Assembly (NCBI GenBank): GCA_947168855.1
Contig: CAMVNO010000010.1
Coordinates: 1 to 63,509 of the forward strand
Reading direction: 5' to 3'
Length of the DNA stretch: 63,509 nt
From: an uncultured Clostridia bacterium
GTDB lineage: Bacteria > Bacillota > Clostridia > Christensenellales > CAG-138
Shown here: piece by piece, positions 53,717 through 61,848 of the stretch
How positions within the stretch are numbered: the stretch's first letter is position 1
Layout: the number at the start of each line of letters is the position of its first letter
Position numbers and translations under genes: made by a program
The notes under the pieces: generated by a model
Told to the model about the DNA's origin: nothing
The model's input: the letters and a program-made list of their open reading frames with translations, nothing else
The model's database searches: none

Positions 53717-54952
53717 ATGAGACGCGTATACGGTTACCGCTGCACCCTGTGCGGCAAGGAATACCCCTACGGACCGGAGCTTATGACCTGCCCTGCCTGC
53801 GGCGAAAAGGGCATCCTCGATATTCTGTTCGACTACGACGAGGTCAAAAAGGAACTGAACCGCGACACGCTGAAAGCCGATCGCGACAACAGCATGTGGC
53901 GCTACCGGGCGCTGATGCCTTTAAAAGGCGAGGGCTTATCGAAATTCCTTCGCATCGGCTGGACGCCGCTGTATGAAAGCCTGCGGCTCGGCGACGAGCT
54001 GGGCTTAAAAAAGCTTTTCATCAAGGACGACGGCATCAATCCGACCGCATCCTTAAAGGACCGCGCAAGCGGCGTGGCGGTCGCAAAGGCGATCGAGCTG
54101 GGCTATGACACGATCTGCTGCTCCTCCACCGGAAACGCGGCTTCCTCCTGCGCGGGCAACGCGGCGCGGATGGGATTGAAAACCGTCATCTTCGTGCCGG
54201 AGCGCGCGCCGAAGGGCAAGGTTGCGCAGCTTTTGATCTTCGGGGCGAACGTCATCTCCGTGAAGGGCGACTACCGGCAGACCTTTGAGCTATCGAAAGC
54301 CGCGATCGAAAAATGGGGCTTCTACAACCGCAACGCGGGCATCAATCCGATCCTGACCGAAGGCAAAAAGACCGTCGCGCTGGAGATCGCGGAACAATTG
54401 AACTGGGAACCCACCGACTGGGTGGCGGTGTCCGTCGGCGACGGCTGCACGATCGGCGGCGTCTACAACGGCTTCCGTGACCTCTTTGAAATGGGCATGC
54501 TCGACCGCATCCCGAAGATCCTGGGCGTGCAGTCCACCGGCTGCTGCCCGTTTGTGGACGCGGCGAACAACGACCGCGACCTCATGCCGACGCCCGAAAA
54601 CACGCTGGCGGATTCGATCGCCGTGGGCGTGCCGAGAAATCCCCGTAAGGCGCTGCGCGCCGTAAAGAACAGCGGCGGAAGCTGGATCGCCGTGACCGAC
54701 GACGAGATTCTTGCCGCGATGCGGCTCCTCGGAAGAACCGAGGGCGTGTTCGGCGAGCCCGCGGGCGTGACCGCCACGGCAGGCGTCGTAAGAGCCGTCA
54801 GAGAAGGCTTGATCCGCCCGGATGAGACCGTCACGGTCATCTCCACCGGCAGCGGCTTAAAGGACGTGAACAACGCGCTGAAGGCCGCAGGAGAGCCGTT
54901 CCTGTGCGAGCCGGACATCCATGCGCTCGAAGCAAGCGGACGGATTCGATAG
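53717..54952 (+). CDS. thrC: Threonine synthase-like PLP enzyme with zinc ribbon
   Basis: A 411-residue fold-type II PLP enzyme that forms threonine from phosphohomoserine, or a paralogue. It starts with a zinc-ribbon (CTLCGKEYPYGPELMTCPACG), has the PLP lysine in TASLKDRASG (about 113), the Gly-rich phosphate loop SSTGNAASSC, and the C-terminal ISTGSGLKDV. ATG at 53717 has AAAAGGAG upstream. The final 139 bases (54814-54952) are repeated 830 bases downstream, so this C-terminus may have been supplied by an inserted element. Its divergent pairing with ssnA leaves open a role in the purine cluster. Confidence 0.85.
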   Translation: MRRVYGYRCTLCGKEYPYGPELMTCPACGEKGILDILFDYDEVKKELNRDTLKADRDNSMWRYRALMPLKGEGLSKFLRIGWTPLYESLRLGDELGLKKLFIKDDGINPTASLKDRASGVAVAKAIELGYDTICCSSTGNAASSCAGNAARMGLKTVIFVPERAPKGKVAQLLIFGANVISVKGDYRQTFELSKAAIEKWGFYNRNAGINPILTEGKKTVALEIAEQLNWEPTDWVAVSVGDGCTIGGVYNGFRDLFEMGMLDRIPKILGVQSTGCCPFVDAANNDRDLMPTPENTLADSIAVGVPRNPRKALRAVKNSGGSWIAVTDDEILAAMRLLGRTEGVFGEPAGVTATAGVVRAVREGLIRPDETVTVISTGSGLKDVNNALKAAGEPFLCEPDIHALEASGRIR

Positions 54953-54964
54953 TAGAAACATAGT

Positions 54965-54996
54965 AAAGGCGGATTCTCCATTGGGAATCCGCCTTT
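54965..54996 (+). terminator. Hairpin after thrC
   Basis: A 12-bp perfect stem AAAGGCGGATTC/GAATCCGCCTTT (54965-54976, 54985-54996) with an 8-base loop lies 12 bases after the thrC stop. Only three T follow within the stem end, so termination may be weak. Confidence 0.6.
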
Positions 54997-55073
54997 CGAT
55001 ACAAAGGTGCCATCTTGTTCCCACTCTCAAACAATTTTTATGTTAAACAAGTAGAAATGCGATTCCATAGATA

Positions 55074-55673
55074 CTACTTTTTCTTCTGTGCATAAAAAGG
55101 CATCCCAAGCAAGGTAGAAACAACATCATTATTTGGAACAGACAAAATAAAAGCATCTCTCAAATTAAGTGCTAAATCAGATGACAAATGCATTTCCTTC
55201 TTACACTCATCATCAGAAAGAGAAGTATTATAAACGCTCTTCTCTAGGAGAACATATATGGTCTGGGGATTAGAGCTAGAGTTAAGCTGCTGTTTCACAA
55301 TTGCATCAGCTAGTGTAACAGGATTTAATCGTATAGTTTTTATAAAAAAGATAATACACGATATACTTCCACAAATACAGGCTATCAAAATAAACCCCAT
55401 CATTTTTGATAGACGGAATGAGTCATTTGCACATGAATTGCCTGATTCAACATATATGGATAAATAGATTGTTAGAGGGATAAGAACCAATGCAATACCA
55501 AGGGAAATAAGTTGCATTGTCCGTTTTCGCTGTTTTAGGCAATTCATGCATATTGCTGCAGAAAATACATTTGTCAAGGTCTCCTGAATAGTATTTCCAT
55601 TTGTGATTACTTGTACTTCTGCAAAGAGATATTCATTTGCTTCGGAACTGCCACACTTAATGCAATTTGCCAT
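55074..55673 (-). CDS. AT-rich orphan: zinc-ribbon membrane protein
   Basis: A 199-residue protein unlike its neighbours in base composition (AT-rich codons in a GC-rich window). Two CxxC pairs at the N-terminus (CIKCG about 4-8; ICMNC about 41-45) suggest a zinc ribbon. Two hydrophobic segments follow (about 53-75 and 88-112), then a soluble domain with a cluster of acidic residues. I do not recognise a family. It has its own promoter and AGGAGG ribosome site, and sits inside the insert that duplicated the thrC end. Likely acquired by transfer. Confidence 0.8.
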   Translation of the reverse strand: MANCIKCGSSEANEYLFAEVQVITNGNTIQETLTNVFSAAICMNCLKQRKRTMQLISLGIALVLIPLTIYLSIYVESGNSCANDSFRLSKMMGFILIACICGSISCIIFFIKTIRLNPVTLADAIVKQQLNSSSNPQTIYVLLEKSVYNTSLSDDECKKEMHLSSDLALNLRDAFILSVPNNDVVSTLLGMPFYAQKKK

Positions 55674-55701
55674 ATTTACCTCCTATTTTGTATCTAATGA
55701 T

Positions 55702-55731
55702 AATATAGCACTCGACTTATTCAAATGTCAA
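55702..55731 (-). promoter_or_regulatory. Promoter of the AT-rich orphan gene
   Basis: Minus strand perfect -35 TTGACA (55726-55731), 18-base spacer, -10 TATATT (55702-55707), with AGGAGG before the ATG. Confidence 0.75.
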
Positions 55732-55781
55732 TCAATTCAAGGAGCAAGAGGCCAATTGAATCCCATTCAGAAAAGAGTCGC

Positions 55782-55920
55782 CCGCCCGGATGAGACCGTC
55801 ACGGTCATCTCCACCGGCAGCGGGTTAAAGGACGTGAACAACGCGCTGAAGGCCGCCGGCGAGCCGTTCCTGTGCGAACCGGACATCCATGCGCTCGAAG
55901 CAAGCGGCAGGATCAAATAA
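55782..55920 (+). pseudogene. Duplicated 3' end of thrC
   Basis: 139 bases matching 54814-54952 without gaps and with ten mismatches by my count (about 93% identity). All but one amino acid are unchanged (final Arg to Lys). It has no start or promoter of its own. A strong terminator follows its stop codon by 13 bases, which marks this copy as the original chromosomal end of thrC. Confidence 0.9.
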
Positions 55921-55933
55921 CGTCAAAACGCAC

Positions 55934-55962
55934 AGCCCCGCATTTTTTGCGGGGCTTTTTTT
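55934..55962 (+). terminator. Strong terminator after the thrC fragment
   Basis: Stem AGCCCCGC/GCGGGGCT (55934-55941, 55949-55956), 7-base loop, six T (55957-55962). Confidence 0.92.
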
Positions 55963-55969
55963 GCGCCGG

Positions 55970-55998
55970 TTGACGATGGCTGTCCGATTTGCTATAAT
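55970..55998 (+). promoter_or_regulatory. Sigma-A promoter for the SGNH lipoprotein
   Basis: -35 TTGACG (55970-55975), 17-base spacer, -10 TATAAT (55993-55998), 30 bases before the ATG. Confidence 0.9.
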
Positions 55999-56028
55999 AC
56001 GAGCAAATTCGACAACCCGGAGACCCTC

Positions 56029-56976
56029 ATGATTCGAAACGGTAAAATTCTCTGCGCCGCTGCCGCGCTCCTGCTGCTTGCAGGCTGCGGCGCCCCCGCG
56101 CAGCAGGTAAGCGAGATTCCCTCACAGGTCGTTTCACAGACGGAAGAAACGCCGTCCCCTGCTGTTGAAATGGATTCGATCCATGTGAAAACGTCCGACG
56201 CGCCGGCAGAAACGCTTCCCCCGACGCCCACCCCCTATATCACGCCCGAACCGACGCCCACCGTGACGCCCGAACCGACGCCCGAACCGATCACCGCTGC
56301 GCGGCTCGACTCCGGAGCGTTCGACGCCTACTTTGACGACGCGCTTCTGATCGGCGATTCGCTGACGGATATCCTTTCGGGCTACGTGCGCAAGCAGCGG
56401 CAGACGAACGAATCGTTCCTCGGCGCGGCAAAGGTGCTCGGCACCACCAGCATGAGCGTGAAGATCGCGAGCACGAACAAGGCAAGCTCGAACGGCATCT
56501 CGTTCCGGTATCGCGGGCACGCGGTCTCCATCACCGAATGCATCAACGCCTGCGAAGCAAAAAAGGTGTTTATCATGCTCGGCGTAAACGACATCGGGAC
56601 CCGTTCGTGGGATACGGTGCAGGAATACTACGCGACGCTGATCGACGTGATCCGTGAAAACTGCCCGGATACCGAGATCGTCATGCAGGGTGTCCTGCCC
56701 GTGACAAGCCGGTACACGAATGAACACAAGCTGAAGATCGACCGCTGGAACAGCTTCAATGAGATCCTTTCCGGGATCTGCACAGAGCACGGCGCCGTAT
56801 TCCTCGATTTCTCGAAGCAGTTCATGGACGAAAAAGGATACCTTGACAAAAAGCTGTCGAGCGACAATCTGTTCCACCTGAACGAAACGGGCGAAGCGAT
56901 CTGGATCCGCGCGCTGCGGCTCTACGCCGCGCGGCAGATGTCCCCGGACGCCGCGGTGCTTCTGCCGGAAGCGTGA
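56029..56976 (+). CDS. SGNH/GDSL family lipoprotein
   Basis: A 315-residue lipoprotein: signal peptide ending in lipobox LAGC (Cys 20), a Thr/Pro/Glu linker (about 60-85), then an SGNH hydrolase domain. Block I GDSL is LLIGDSLTD (Ser about 110), block III is the GVND-like LGVNDIGT, and block V is DNLFHLN (Asp/His about 280). Such surface SGNH enzymes are often O-acetylesterases or lipases acting on wall glycans. ATG with GGAG upstream. It stands alone between its own promoter and a terminator. Confidence 0.9.
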   Translation: MIRNGKILCAAAALLLLAGCGAPAQQVSEIPSQVVSQTEETPSPAVEMDSIHVKTSDAPAETLPPTPTPYITPEPTPTVTPEPTPEPITAARLDSGAFDAYFDDALLIGDSLTDILSGYVRKQRQTNESFLGAAKVLGTTSMSVKIASTNKASSNGISFRYRGHAVSITECINACEAKKVFIMLGVNDIGTRSWDTVQEYYATLIDVIRENCPDTEIVMQGVLPVTSRYTNEHKLKIDRWNSFNEILSGICTEHGAVFLDFSKQFMDEKGYLDKKLSSDNLFHLNETGEAIWIRALRLYAARQMSPDAAVLLPEA

Positions 56977-56996
56977 TCTTTTCCGAAAACAAAAAA

Positions 56997-57021
56997 GGAG
57001 ATGCGTTTGCATCTCCTTTTT
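56997..57021 (+). terminator. Bidirectional terminator between the SGNH gene and serA
   Basis: Stem GGAGATGC/GCATCTCC with GTTT loop (56997-57004, 57009-57016) and five T on the plus strand, with six A before it serving the minus-strand serA transcript. Confidence 0.92.
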
Positions 57022-57031
57022 CTTCGTTTGC

Positions 57032-57952
57032 TTACAGATTGAACTGCTTCGTGATGAGGTCGACGATCTCGGCGCCGATGCGCTTCTGCGCTTCGACGGT
57101 GGTCGCGCCGATGTGCGGCGTGCAGGAGACCATCGGATGGCTGTACAGCGCGTGGTTGTTCGCAGGCTCGACCGCCCAGACGTCCAGACCCGCCGCGCGG
57201 ACCTTGCCGGATTCGAGCGCCGCAAGAAGCGCGTCCTCGTCCACGTTCGTGCCGCGGCTCGTGTTGATGATGACGACGCCGTCCTTCATCTTCGCGATCG
57301 TTTCCGCGTTGATCAGCGCGCCGCCGTCGACTGCCGGCGCATGGACGCTGACGAAATCGGCTTCCTTCAAAAGCTCGTCCATCTCAACGTACGGAATGCC
57401 GAGTTCTTCCTCGATGCCCGGGATGTGGAAGATATCGTACGCGATGACCTTCATGCCGATCGCCTTCGCCATCTTGCCGAGCGCCTGACCGATTCTGCCG
57501 AAGCCCATGATGCCGAGCGTCTTGCCCTGGAGCTCGATGCCCTTTGCATAGGCTTTCTTTTCCCACTTGTCGTTGCGCATGGTGTAGCCCGCGATGGACA
57601 GGAAGCGCGCGCACGCAAACATGTGACCCATGGCGAGCTCCGCGACCGACTGGGAGGAGGCGCGCGGGGTGTTCTTCACGATCAGGCCCTTGCTCTCCGC
57701 ATACTTCACGTCGATGTTGTCCACGCCGACGCCGCCGCGGATGATCATCTTGAGCCGTCCTGCTTCGACTGCCGCGTCGATGATCGGCTCACGGACCTTC
57801 GTTGCCGAACGGACGACGATGACGTCGTAATTTGCAAGCTCTTTTTTGAGGTCTTCCGGCTCATAGAACTGGGAAACGACCTCGCAGCCCTTTGCTTCGA
57901 GCGCGGCGATCGCGCTCTTGTCCATACCGTCAGATGCCAGAATACGAATCAT
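57032..57952 (-). CDS. serA: D-3-phosphoglycerate dehydrogenase (short form)
   Basis: A 306-residue D-2-hydroxyacid dehydrogenase; first step of serine synthesis. NAD-binding GFGRIGQALGKMA, catalytic Arg region GVDNIDVKYAESKG, the INTSRGTNVDEDAL (Arg/Glu) and PHIGATT (His) motifs are present. No ACT or ASB domain follows, so it is the short form that lacks the usual serine feedback domain. The ATG at 57952 has AAGGAGG upstream. It lies 10 bases after serC; the serC-serA pairing secures the assignment over other hydroxyacid dehydrogenases. Confidence 0.93.
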   Translation of the reverse strand: MIRILASDGMDKSAIAALEAKGCEVVSQFYEPEDLKKELANYDVIVVRSATKVREPIIDAAVEAGRLKMIIRGGVGVDNIDVKYAESKGLIVKNTPRASSQSVAELAMGHMFACARFLSIAGYTMRNDKWEKKAYAKGIELQGKTLGIMGFGRIGQALGKMAKAIGMKVIAYDIFHIPGIEEELGIPYVEMDELLKEADFVSVHAPAVDGGALINAETIAKMKDGVVIINTSRGTNVDEDALLAALESGKVRAAGLDVWAVEPANNHALYSHPMVSCTPHIGATTVEAQKRIGAEIVDLITKQFNL

Positions 57953-57962
57953 AAATGCCTCC

Positions 57963-59051
57963 TTATGCGTTTTCCGCTTCGTACTTTTTGAGGAACTCGA
58001 CCAGCGCTTCCACGCCCTCTTTCGGCATGGCGTTGTAGATGGATGCGCGAAGGCCGCCGACGCTCTTGTGACCCTTGAGGTTGTCGAAGCCCGCCGCCTT
58101 GGTCGCCGCAACGACCGCCGCGTCCTTCTCCTTGTCGCCGGTGACGAACGGGATGTTCATGAGAGAGCGGTCCTTCTTCTCGACGGTGCCGTGGAACAGC
58201 TTGGAGGAATCGAGGAAGTCATACATGACCTTCGCCTTCTCCTCGTTGCGCTTTGCCATTGCCTCGAGACCGCCGGTCCTCAGCAGGTACTTAAAGACCT
58301 TGCCGCAGACGTAGATCGCCCAGCAGTTCGGCGTGTTGTACATGGAGCCGTTGTTTGCATGCGTGTCGAAGCGCAGGTAGACCGGCACTTTGGGATCGAT
58401 GTCCTCACGGATGAGGTCTTCGCGGATGATGACGATCGCGAGGCCCGCGGGACCGACGTTCTTCTGAACGCCGCCGTAAATGAGGCCGTAGTCGGACACA
58501 TTGCAGGGCTTCGAAAGGAACATCGAGCTCTGGTCGGAAACGAGGATCTTGCCCTTGGTGTTCGGAAGCTTCGGGTAGGTCGTGCCGTGGATCGTTTCGT
58601 TCTCGCAGATGTAGACGTAGTCCGCGTCGTCGTCGATCGGCAGGTCGGAGCAGTCCGGAATGTAGCTGTAGTTTCGGTCCTCGCTGGACGCGATGACGTT
58701 GACCTTGCCGTATTTCTTGGCTTCCGTCGCCGCCTTCTTGGACCAGTTGCCGGTGACAATGTAGTCGAACACGCCGTTCTTGCAGAGATTCAACGGGATC
58801 ATGGCAAACTCGAGCGTTGCGCCGCCCTGGATGAACAGGACCTTGTAGTTGTCCGGAATGCCCATCAGCGTGCGGAGGTCTGCCTCCGCCTCGTCGATGA
58901 TCTGCTGGAAGACCTTGCTGCGGTGCGACATCTCCATGACGCACATGCCGCTGCCGTGATAGTTCAGCATTTCGTCACGGATCTCTTCGAGCACCTCAAC
59001 GGGCATCGTGGCGGGACCTGCGGAGAAATTGTAAACGCGATCGTACTTCAT
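57963..59051 (-). CDS. serC: Phosphoserine aminotransferase
   Basis: A 362-residue class V aminotransferase. N-terminal YNFSAGPATMP, HRSKVFQ, the PLP lysine in YGGVQKNVGPAGL (about 195), and a C-terminal GHKSVGGLRASIYN segment are diagnostic. The ATG at 59051 is preferred to an ATG six bases upstream because AAAAGGAG is 7 bases from it. Provides phosphoserine for serine synthesis with serA. Confidence 0.95.
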   Translation of the reverse strand: MKYDRVYNFSAGPATMPVEVLEEIRDEMLNYHGSGMCVMEMSHRSKVFQQIIDEAEADLRTLMGIPDNYKVLFIQGGATLEFAMIPLNLCKNGVFDYIVTGNWSKKAATEAKKYGKVNVIASSEDRNYSYIPDCSDLPIDDDADYVYICENETIHGTTYPKLPNTKGKILVSDQSSMFLSKPCNVSDYGLIYGGVQKNVGPAGLAIVIIREDLIREDIDPKVPVYLRFDTHANNGSMYNTPNCWAIYVCGKVFKYLLRTGGLEAMAKRNEEKAKVMYDFLDSSKLFHGTVEKKDRSLMNIPFVTGDKEKDAAVVAATKAAGFDNLKGHKSVGGLRASIYNAMPKEGVEALVEFLKKYEAENA

Positions 59052-59102
59052 TTGCATACTCCTTTTTTATTCTTGGCAAAAATGCCATATTTTTACGATA
59101 TC

Positions 59103-59131
59103 ATTGTAGCCCATCCGCAAAAGAAAAGCAA
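59103..59131 (-). promoter_or_regulatory. Promoter for serC-serA
   Basis: Minus strand -35 TTGCTT (59126-59131), 17-base spacer, -10 TACAAT (59103-59108). The -35 lies inside the preceding terminator stem. A small TGGCA/TGCCA hairpin follows the start region. Confidence 0.65.
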
Positions 59132-59148
59132 CCGAAAAGGGTTGCTTT
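59125..59148 (-). terminator. Terminator of the Imm32-like gene
   Basis: Minus strand stem AAAGCAACC/GGTTGCTTT (59140-59148, 59125-59133) with a 6-base loop, followed by a T-rich tract broken by single C. Confidence 0.75.
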
Positions 59149-59182
59149 CATAAATATATTTTCCTGTCATGCCGTTCCGCCT

Positions 59183-59392
59183 TCATTCGATCCGTTCCAG
59201 AATGAGCTCAACAGAGCCGTCCTCGAGCGCGTTCCACGGATCCAGATGGATGTGGCTTCCCGCGGGCTCTCCGGCAAGCGCCTTCAGATGATTTGCAAGA
59301 GATAAAAGCCCCTCGCGGTTTGCGCGGATCACTGCCGCGCCGTTCTCGATGCGAACGTCGATGAAAAAGCCTTCCTCCCAGTTCAGGTCCAT
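59183..59392 (-). CDS. Imm32-like small protein
   Basis: A 69-residue protein with the pattern ENGAAVIRANREGLLSLAN, then GSHIHLDPWNALEDGSVEL and a final LILERI. This closely follows the Imm32 family as I know it (GLLSLA, GSHIH, LEDGS). Imm32 proteins are named as predicted immunity proteins for polymorphic toxins, but many are encoded alone, as here. GGGAG lies 8 bases upstream of the ATG. No toxin gene is adjacent, so a housekeeping or orphan-immunity role cannot be told apart. Confidence 0.7.
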   Translation of the reverse strand: MDLNWEEGFFIDVRIENGAAVIRANREGLLSLANHLKALAGEPAGSHIHLDPWNALEDGSVELILERIE

Positions 59393-59566
59393 GCGTGTAT
59401 CTCCCTTCGATAAGCGTCAGAAAACTCTTGTCGTTCCTTTAACCGCGGCGCGATCCGCGTATCCTGCGGCACAGCAGGACGGCGTAAACGACGAGCAGCG
59501 CGGCGTTCATCCGCTCTTCGGCGACATATGCTGCCCGGATACCGTCCGTATTGCTCTTCGCAATGC
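59393..59566. other. Intergenic region without supported genes
   Basis: About 170 bases between the DMT transporter terminator and the Imm32-like gene. A 23-codon minus-strand frame (59439-59510) has a hydrophobic stretch but no ribosome site and is not called. No promoter is evident. Confidence 0.5.
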
Positions 59567-59592
59567 AAAACCGCCGCCCGTTCGGGCAGCGG
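59567..59592 (-). terminator. Terminator of the second DMT transporter gene
   Basis: Minus strand stem CCGCTGCCC/GGGCGGCGG (59584-59592, 59571-59579; one G-T pair) with 4-base loop and four T. Confidence 0.85.
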
Positions 59593-59600
59593 CGAATATG

Positions 59601-60545
59601 CTATACGTCGAAGACGCCGAGGATCACAATGCCCGCGACGGCAAGCGCGATCGCGGCGTAGTGCTTCCACGAAAGCTTTTCCTTGAGGAAGATGCGGCTC
59701 CACAGCACCGACGCCGCGCAGTAGGCGGAGATGATCGCCGCCGAGAATCCGACGTGCGCCGTATCGCCGAGCGCATAGATATAGGCGAACTGCCCGGCGG
59801 TCTCGAATATGCCGCCGATCAGCTTTGCGCCGTCGTCCCTGACATGCAGTTTATCCCGCTTGATTCCGAGCACATAGATCGCCGCAACGACGCCGACCGC
59901 AAGCCACGTGAGCTCATACGCGACGTTTGCGACGCCTTCGTCGAGCACGCGCGGGAACACCGTATCGAGGAAGGTCCCCGTCGCCTCCTCGCGCAGCAGC
60001 ACGGAATCCACGAACGTGCCGGACGCGTCGATCAGGCAGTACAGGATCGGGAACAGCAGCGCGATCCAGCTCTTGTCATACTTGACCTTGCTGTTTTTCT
60101 GGCGCATCTCGCGCGCCATATCGCTTTCGGTGAGCTCCGCCGCGCCGAGCGCCACCACGCCGACTGCAACGCACGCAACGCCGATCCACTGCCAGGTGTT
60201 CGGCATTTCCTGCAGAAAGACGAAGCACAGGATCGCGGCGATCGCGCCGGACGAATTGCAGATCGGCGACGAGACCGACAGCTCGATATAGCGCAGTCCG
60301 ACGTAGCCGAGGATCATCGACAGCACATACAGCGCGCTTGCCGGCATATATGTCCAGATATCCTGAAGCGTGATCGTGACGCCGCCGAACAGCAGTTCAT
60401 ATCCCGCGTGCAGACCCATGACGAGACCGACCGCCATCGCCATCTTCCAATGGCTCAGCTTATCGTTCTGCTTCGATCCGATCTTGGAAAACAGATCCGA
60501 GCCGCTCCAGCAGAGCAGCGCGACAATCGACAGTATAAACCACAT
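59601..60545 (-). CDS. EamA/DMT family transporter
   Basis: A 314-residue membrane protein with about ten helices in two EamA repeats, beginning MWFILSIVALLCWSGSDLF and ending VAGIVILGVFDV. A charged cytoplasmic loop (about residues 138-160) divides the halves. Substrate unknown. It is followed by a terminator and begins only 52 bases after ricT, separated from it by the ricT terminator; I do not see a clear promoter. Confidence 0.85.
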   Translation of the reverse strand: MWFILSIVALLCWSGSDLFSKIGSKQNDKLSHWKMAMAVGLVMGLHAGYELLFGGVTITLQDIWTYMPASALYVLSMILGYVGLRYIELSVSSPICNSSGAIAAILCFVFLQEMPNTWQWIGVACVAVGVVALGAAELTESDMAREMRQKNSKVKYDKSWIALLFPILYCLIDASGTFVDSVLLREEATGTFLDTVFPRVLDEGVANVAYELTWLAVGVVAAIYVLGIKRDKLHVRDDGAKLIGGIFETAGQFAYIYALGDTAHVGFSAAIISAYCAASVLWSRIFLKEKLSWKHYAAIALAVAGIVILGVFDV

Positions 60546-60565
60546 AATCCCTTATCCTTTTCTTC

Positions 60566-60590
60566 AAAAAACGGCTTCCGAAAGAAGCCG
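60566..60590 (-). terminator. Terminator of holB-ricT
   Basis: Minus strand stem CGGCTTC/GAAGCCG (60584-60590, 60572-60578), 5-base loop, six T (60566-60571). Confidence 0.93.
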
Positions 60591-60597
60591 CTTAGCT

Positions 60598-61839
60598 TTA
60601 CGAATTCTTCTCAGGCGCTTTCGGCGCATTGTTCGGACGGCGGCGCGGACGGCGGCGGAACTGTTTCTTTTGCCCTTCCCCGCTGCCTTCCTGCTTCTGC
60701 GCGGGCTTCGGCTGCTCGTTGGGTTTCTGCGCCGGTTTTTGTTCCGGATTCTGCGCGGGCTTCGGCTGCTTCTGTGGATTCTGCTTCGGCTTCGCATCGT
60801 TCGGCTTTTGCTGCTTCTGTTCCGGCTTCGGCTGCTCATTCGGCTTCTGCGCGGGCTTCGGCTGCTCATTCGGCTTCTGCGTGGGCTTCGGCTGTTCCGC
60901 TCTGCGCGGGGTATTGCGCCCGTTTCTGCGATTGTTGTTCGCCGCTTCCCTGCGGAATTGCGCGTCCGCATCCTTCTCCTTCGCCGTCTCGGTCTTCTTT
61001 GCCGCAAGCGCCTCCTCGGGCAGCGGTTCACCGGGCGCGGAAAGATGCGTGTACGGATATTCGCGAACGTCGATCGAGCCGTCCTCCATCGTCAGCCGGA
61101 CCTTGGTGCGCTCGGTGATCGCGTTGTTCTCCACGACCACGCCGACGCCGTCGACCGTGTTGACTTCCTTTCCGGGCTTCGGCATCTGGCTTCTGATCGA
61201 TTCGTACGCGCTCTGCTCATACTGCAGGCAGCACATCAGTCGCCCGCAAAGCCCCGAGATCTTGGTGGGGCTTAAAGAAAGGCTCTGCTCCTTTGCCATC
61301 TTGATCGAGACCGGACGGAAATCGTCGAGGAACGATTTGCAGCACACGAGCCGTCCGCACGGACCGAGCCCGCCCAGCATCTTTGCCTCGTCGCGCACGC
61401 CGATCTGCCGGAGCTCGATCCTCGTTTTCAGCGCAAAGGCCAGGTCCTTGACCAGCTCCCGGAAATCCACGCGCTCATCCGCGGTGAAATAGAACACGAC
61501 CTTGCTGCCGTTAAACGTGTACTCCGCTTCCACGAGCTTCATATCGAGTCCGTGCGCCGCGATCTTTTCCTGACAGATCGCAAACGCGTCGGCTTCCTTT
61601 GCCTCATACTGCGCGCGCAGGCGCTTGTCCTCGTCCGTAGCGATGCGAACGACCGGTTTCAAAGGCGCAACGATTTCGCTTTCATCGACTTCCCTGGGAT
61701 CGCCCTGTACCTCGCCGTATTCCATCCCGCGCGCCGTTTCGACGATCACGCCGTCGTTTGCGCTGACCTGCAGATCGAGCGGGTCGAACCAGTAAATGCG
61801 TCCGCTGGTTTTGAATTTTACTCCGATAACTTTGACCAT
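60598..61839 (-). CDS. ricT: RicT/YaaT (PSP1-domain) with long basic repeat tail
   Basis: A 413-residue PSP1-domain protein. RicT (YaaT) with RicA and RicF forms an [4Fe-4S] complex that stimulates RNase Y cleavage and affects phosphorelay and competence in Bacillus. The Cys motif is visible as GGLGPCGRLVCCKSF and GLCGRLMCC (about 155-205). The core ends at about 275; a tail of about 135 residues is made of Gln/Lys/Pro repeats (QPKPAQKPNE-like) and Arg clusters near the C-terminus, likely an RNA-binding or disordered extension. Downstream of holB by 9 bases, the standard Bacillota order. Confidence 0.92.
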   Translation of the reverse strand: MVKVIGVKFKTSGRIYWFDPLDLQVSANDGVIVETARGMEYGEVQGDPREVDESEIVAPLKPVVRIATDEDKRLRAQYEAKEADAFAICQEKIAAHGLDMKLVEAEYTFNGSKVVFYFTADERVDFRELVKDLAFALKTRIELRQIGVRDEAKMLGGLGPCGRLVCCKSFLDDFRPVSIKMAKEQSLSLSPTKISGLCGRLMCCLQYEQSAYESIRSQMPKPGKEVNTVDGVGVVVENNAITERTKVRLTMEDGSIDVREYPYTHLSAPGEPLPEEALAAKKTETAKEKDADAQFRREAANNNRRNGRNTPRRAEQPKPTQKPNEQPKPAQKPNEQPKPEQKQQKPNDAKPKQNPQKQPKPAQNPEQKPAQKPNEQPKPAQKQEGSGEGQKKQFRRRPRRRPNNAPKAPEKNS

Positions 61840-61848
61840 ATTTTCCCC

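Noticed and set aside
54953-55781. Insertion sequence
   Set aside because: No transposase, no terminal inverted repeats and no short target duplication; the flanking repeat is a diverged 139-base gene end.
59439-59510. 23-residue hydrophobic peptide on the minus strand
   Set aside because: No ribosome site or promoter and too short to judge.
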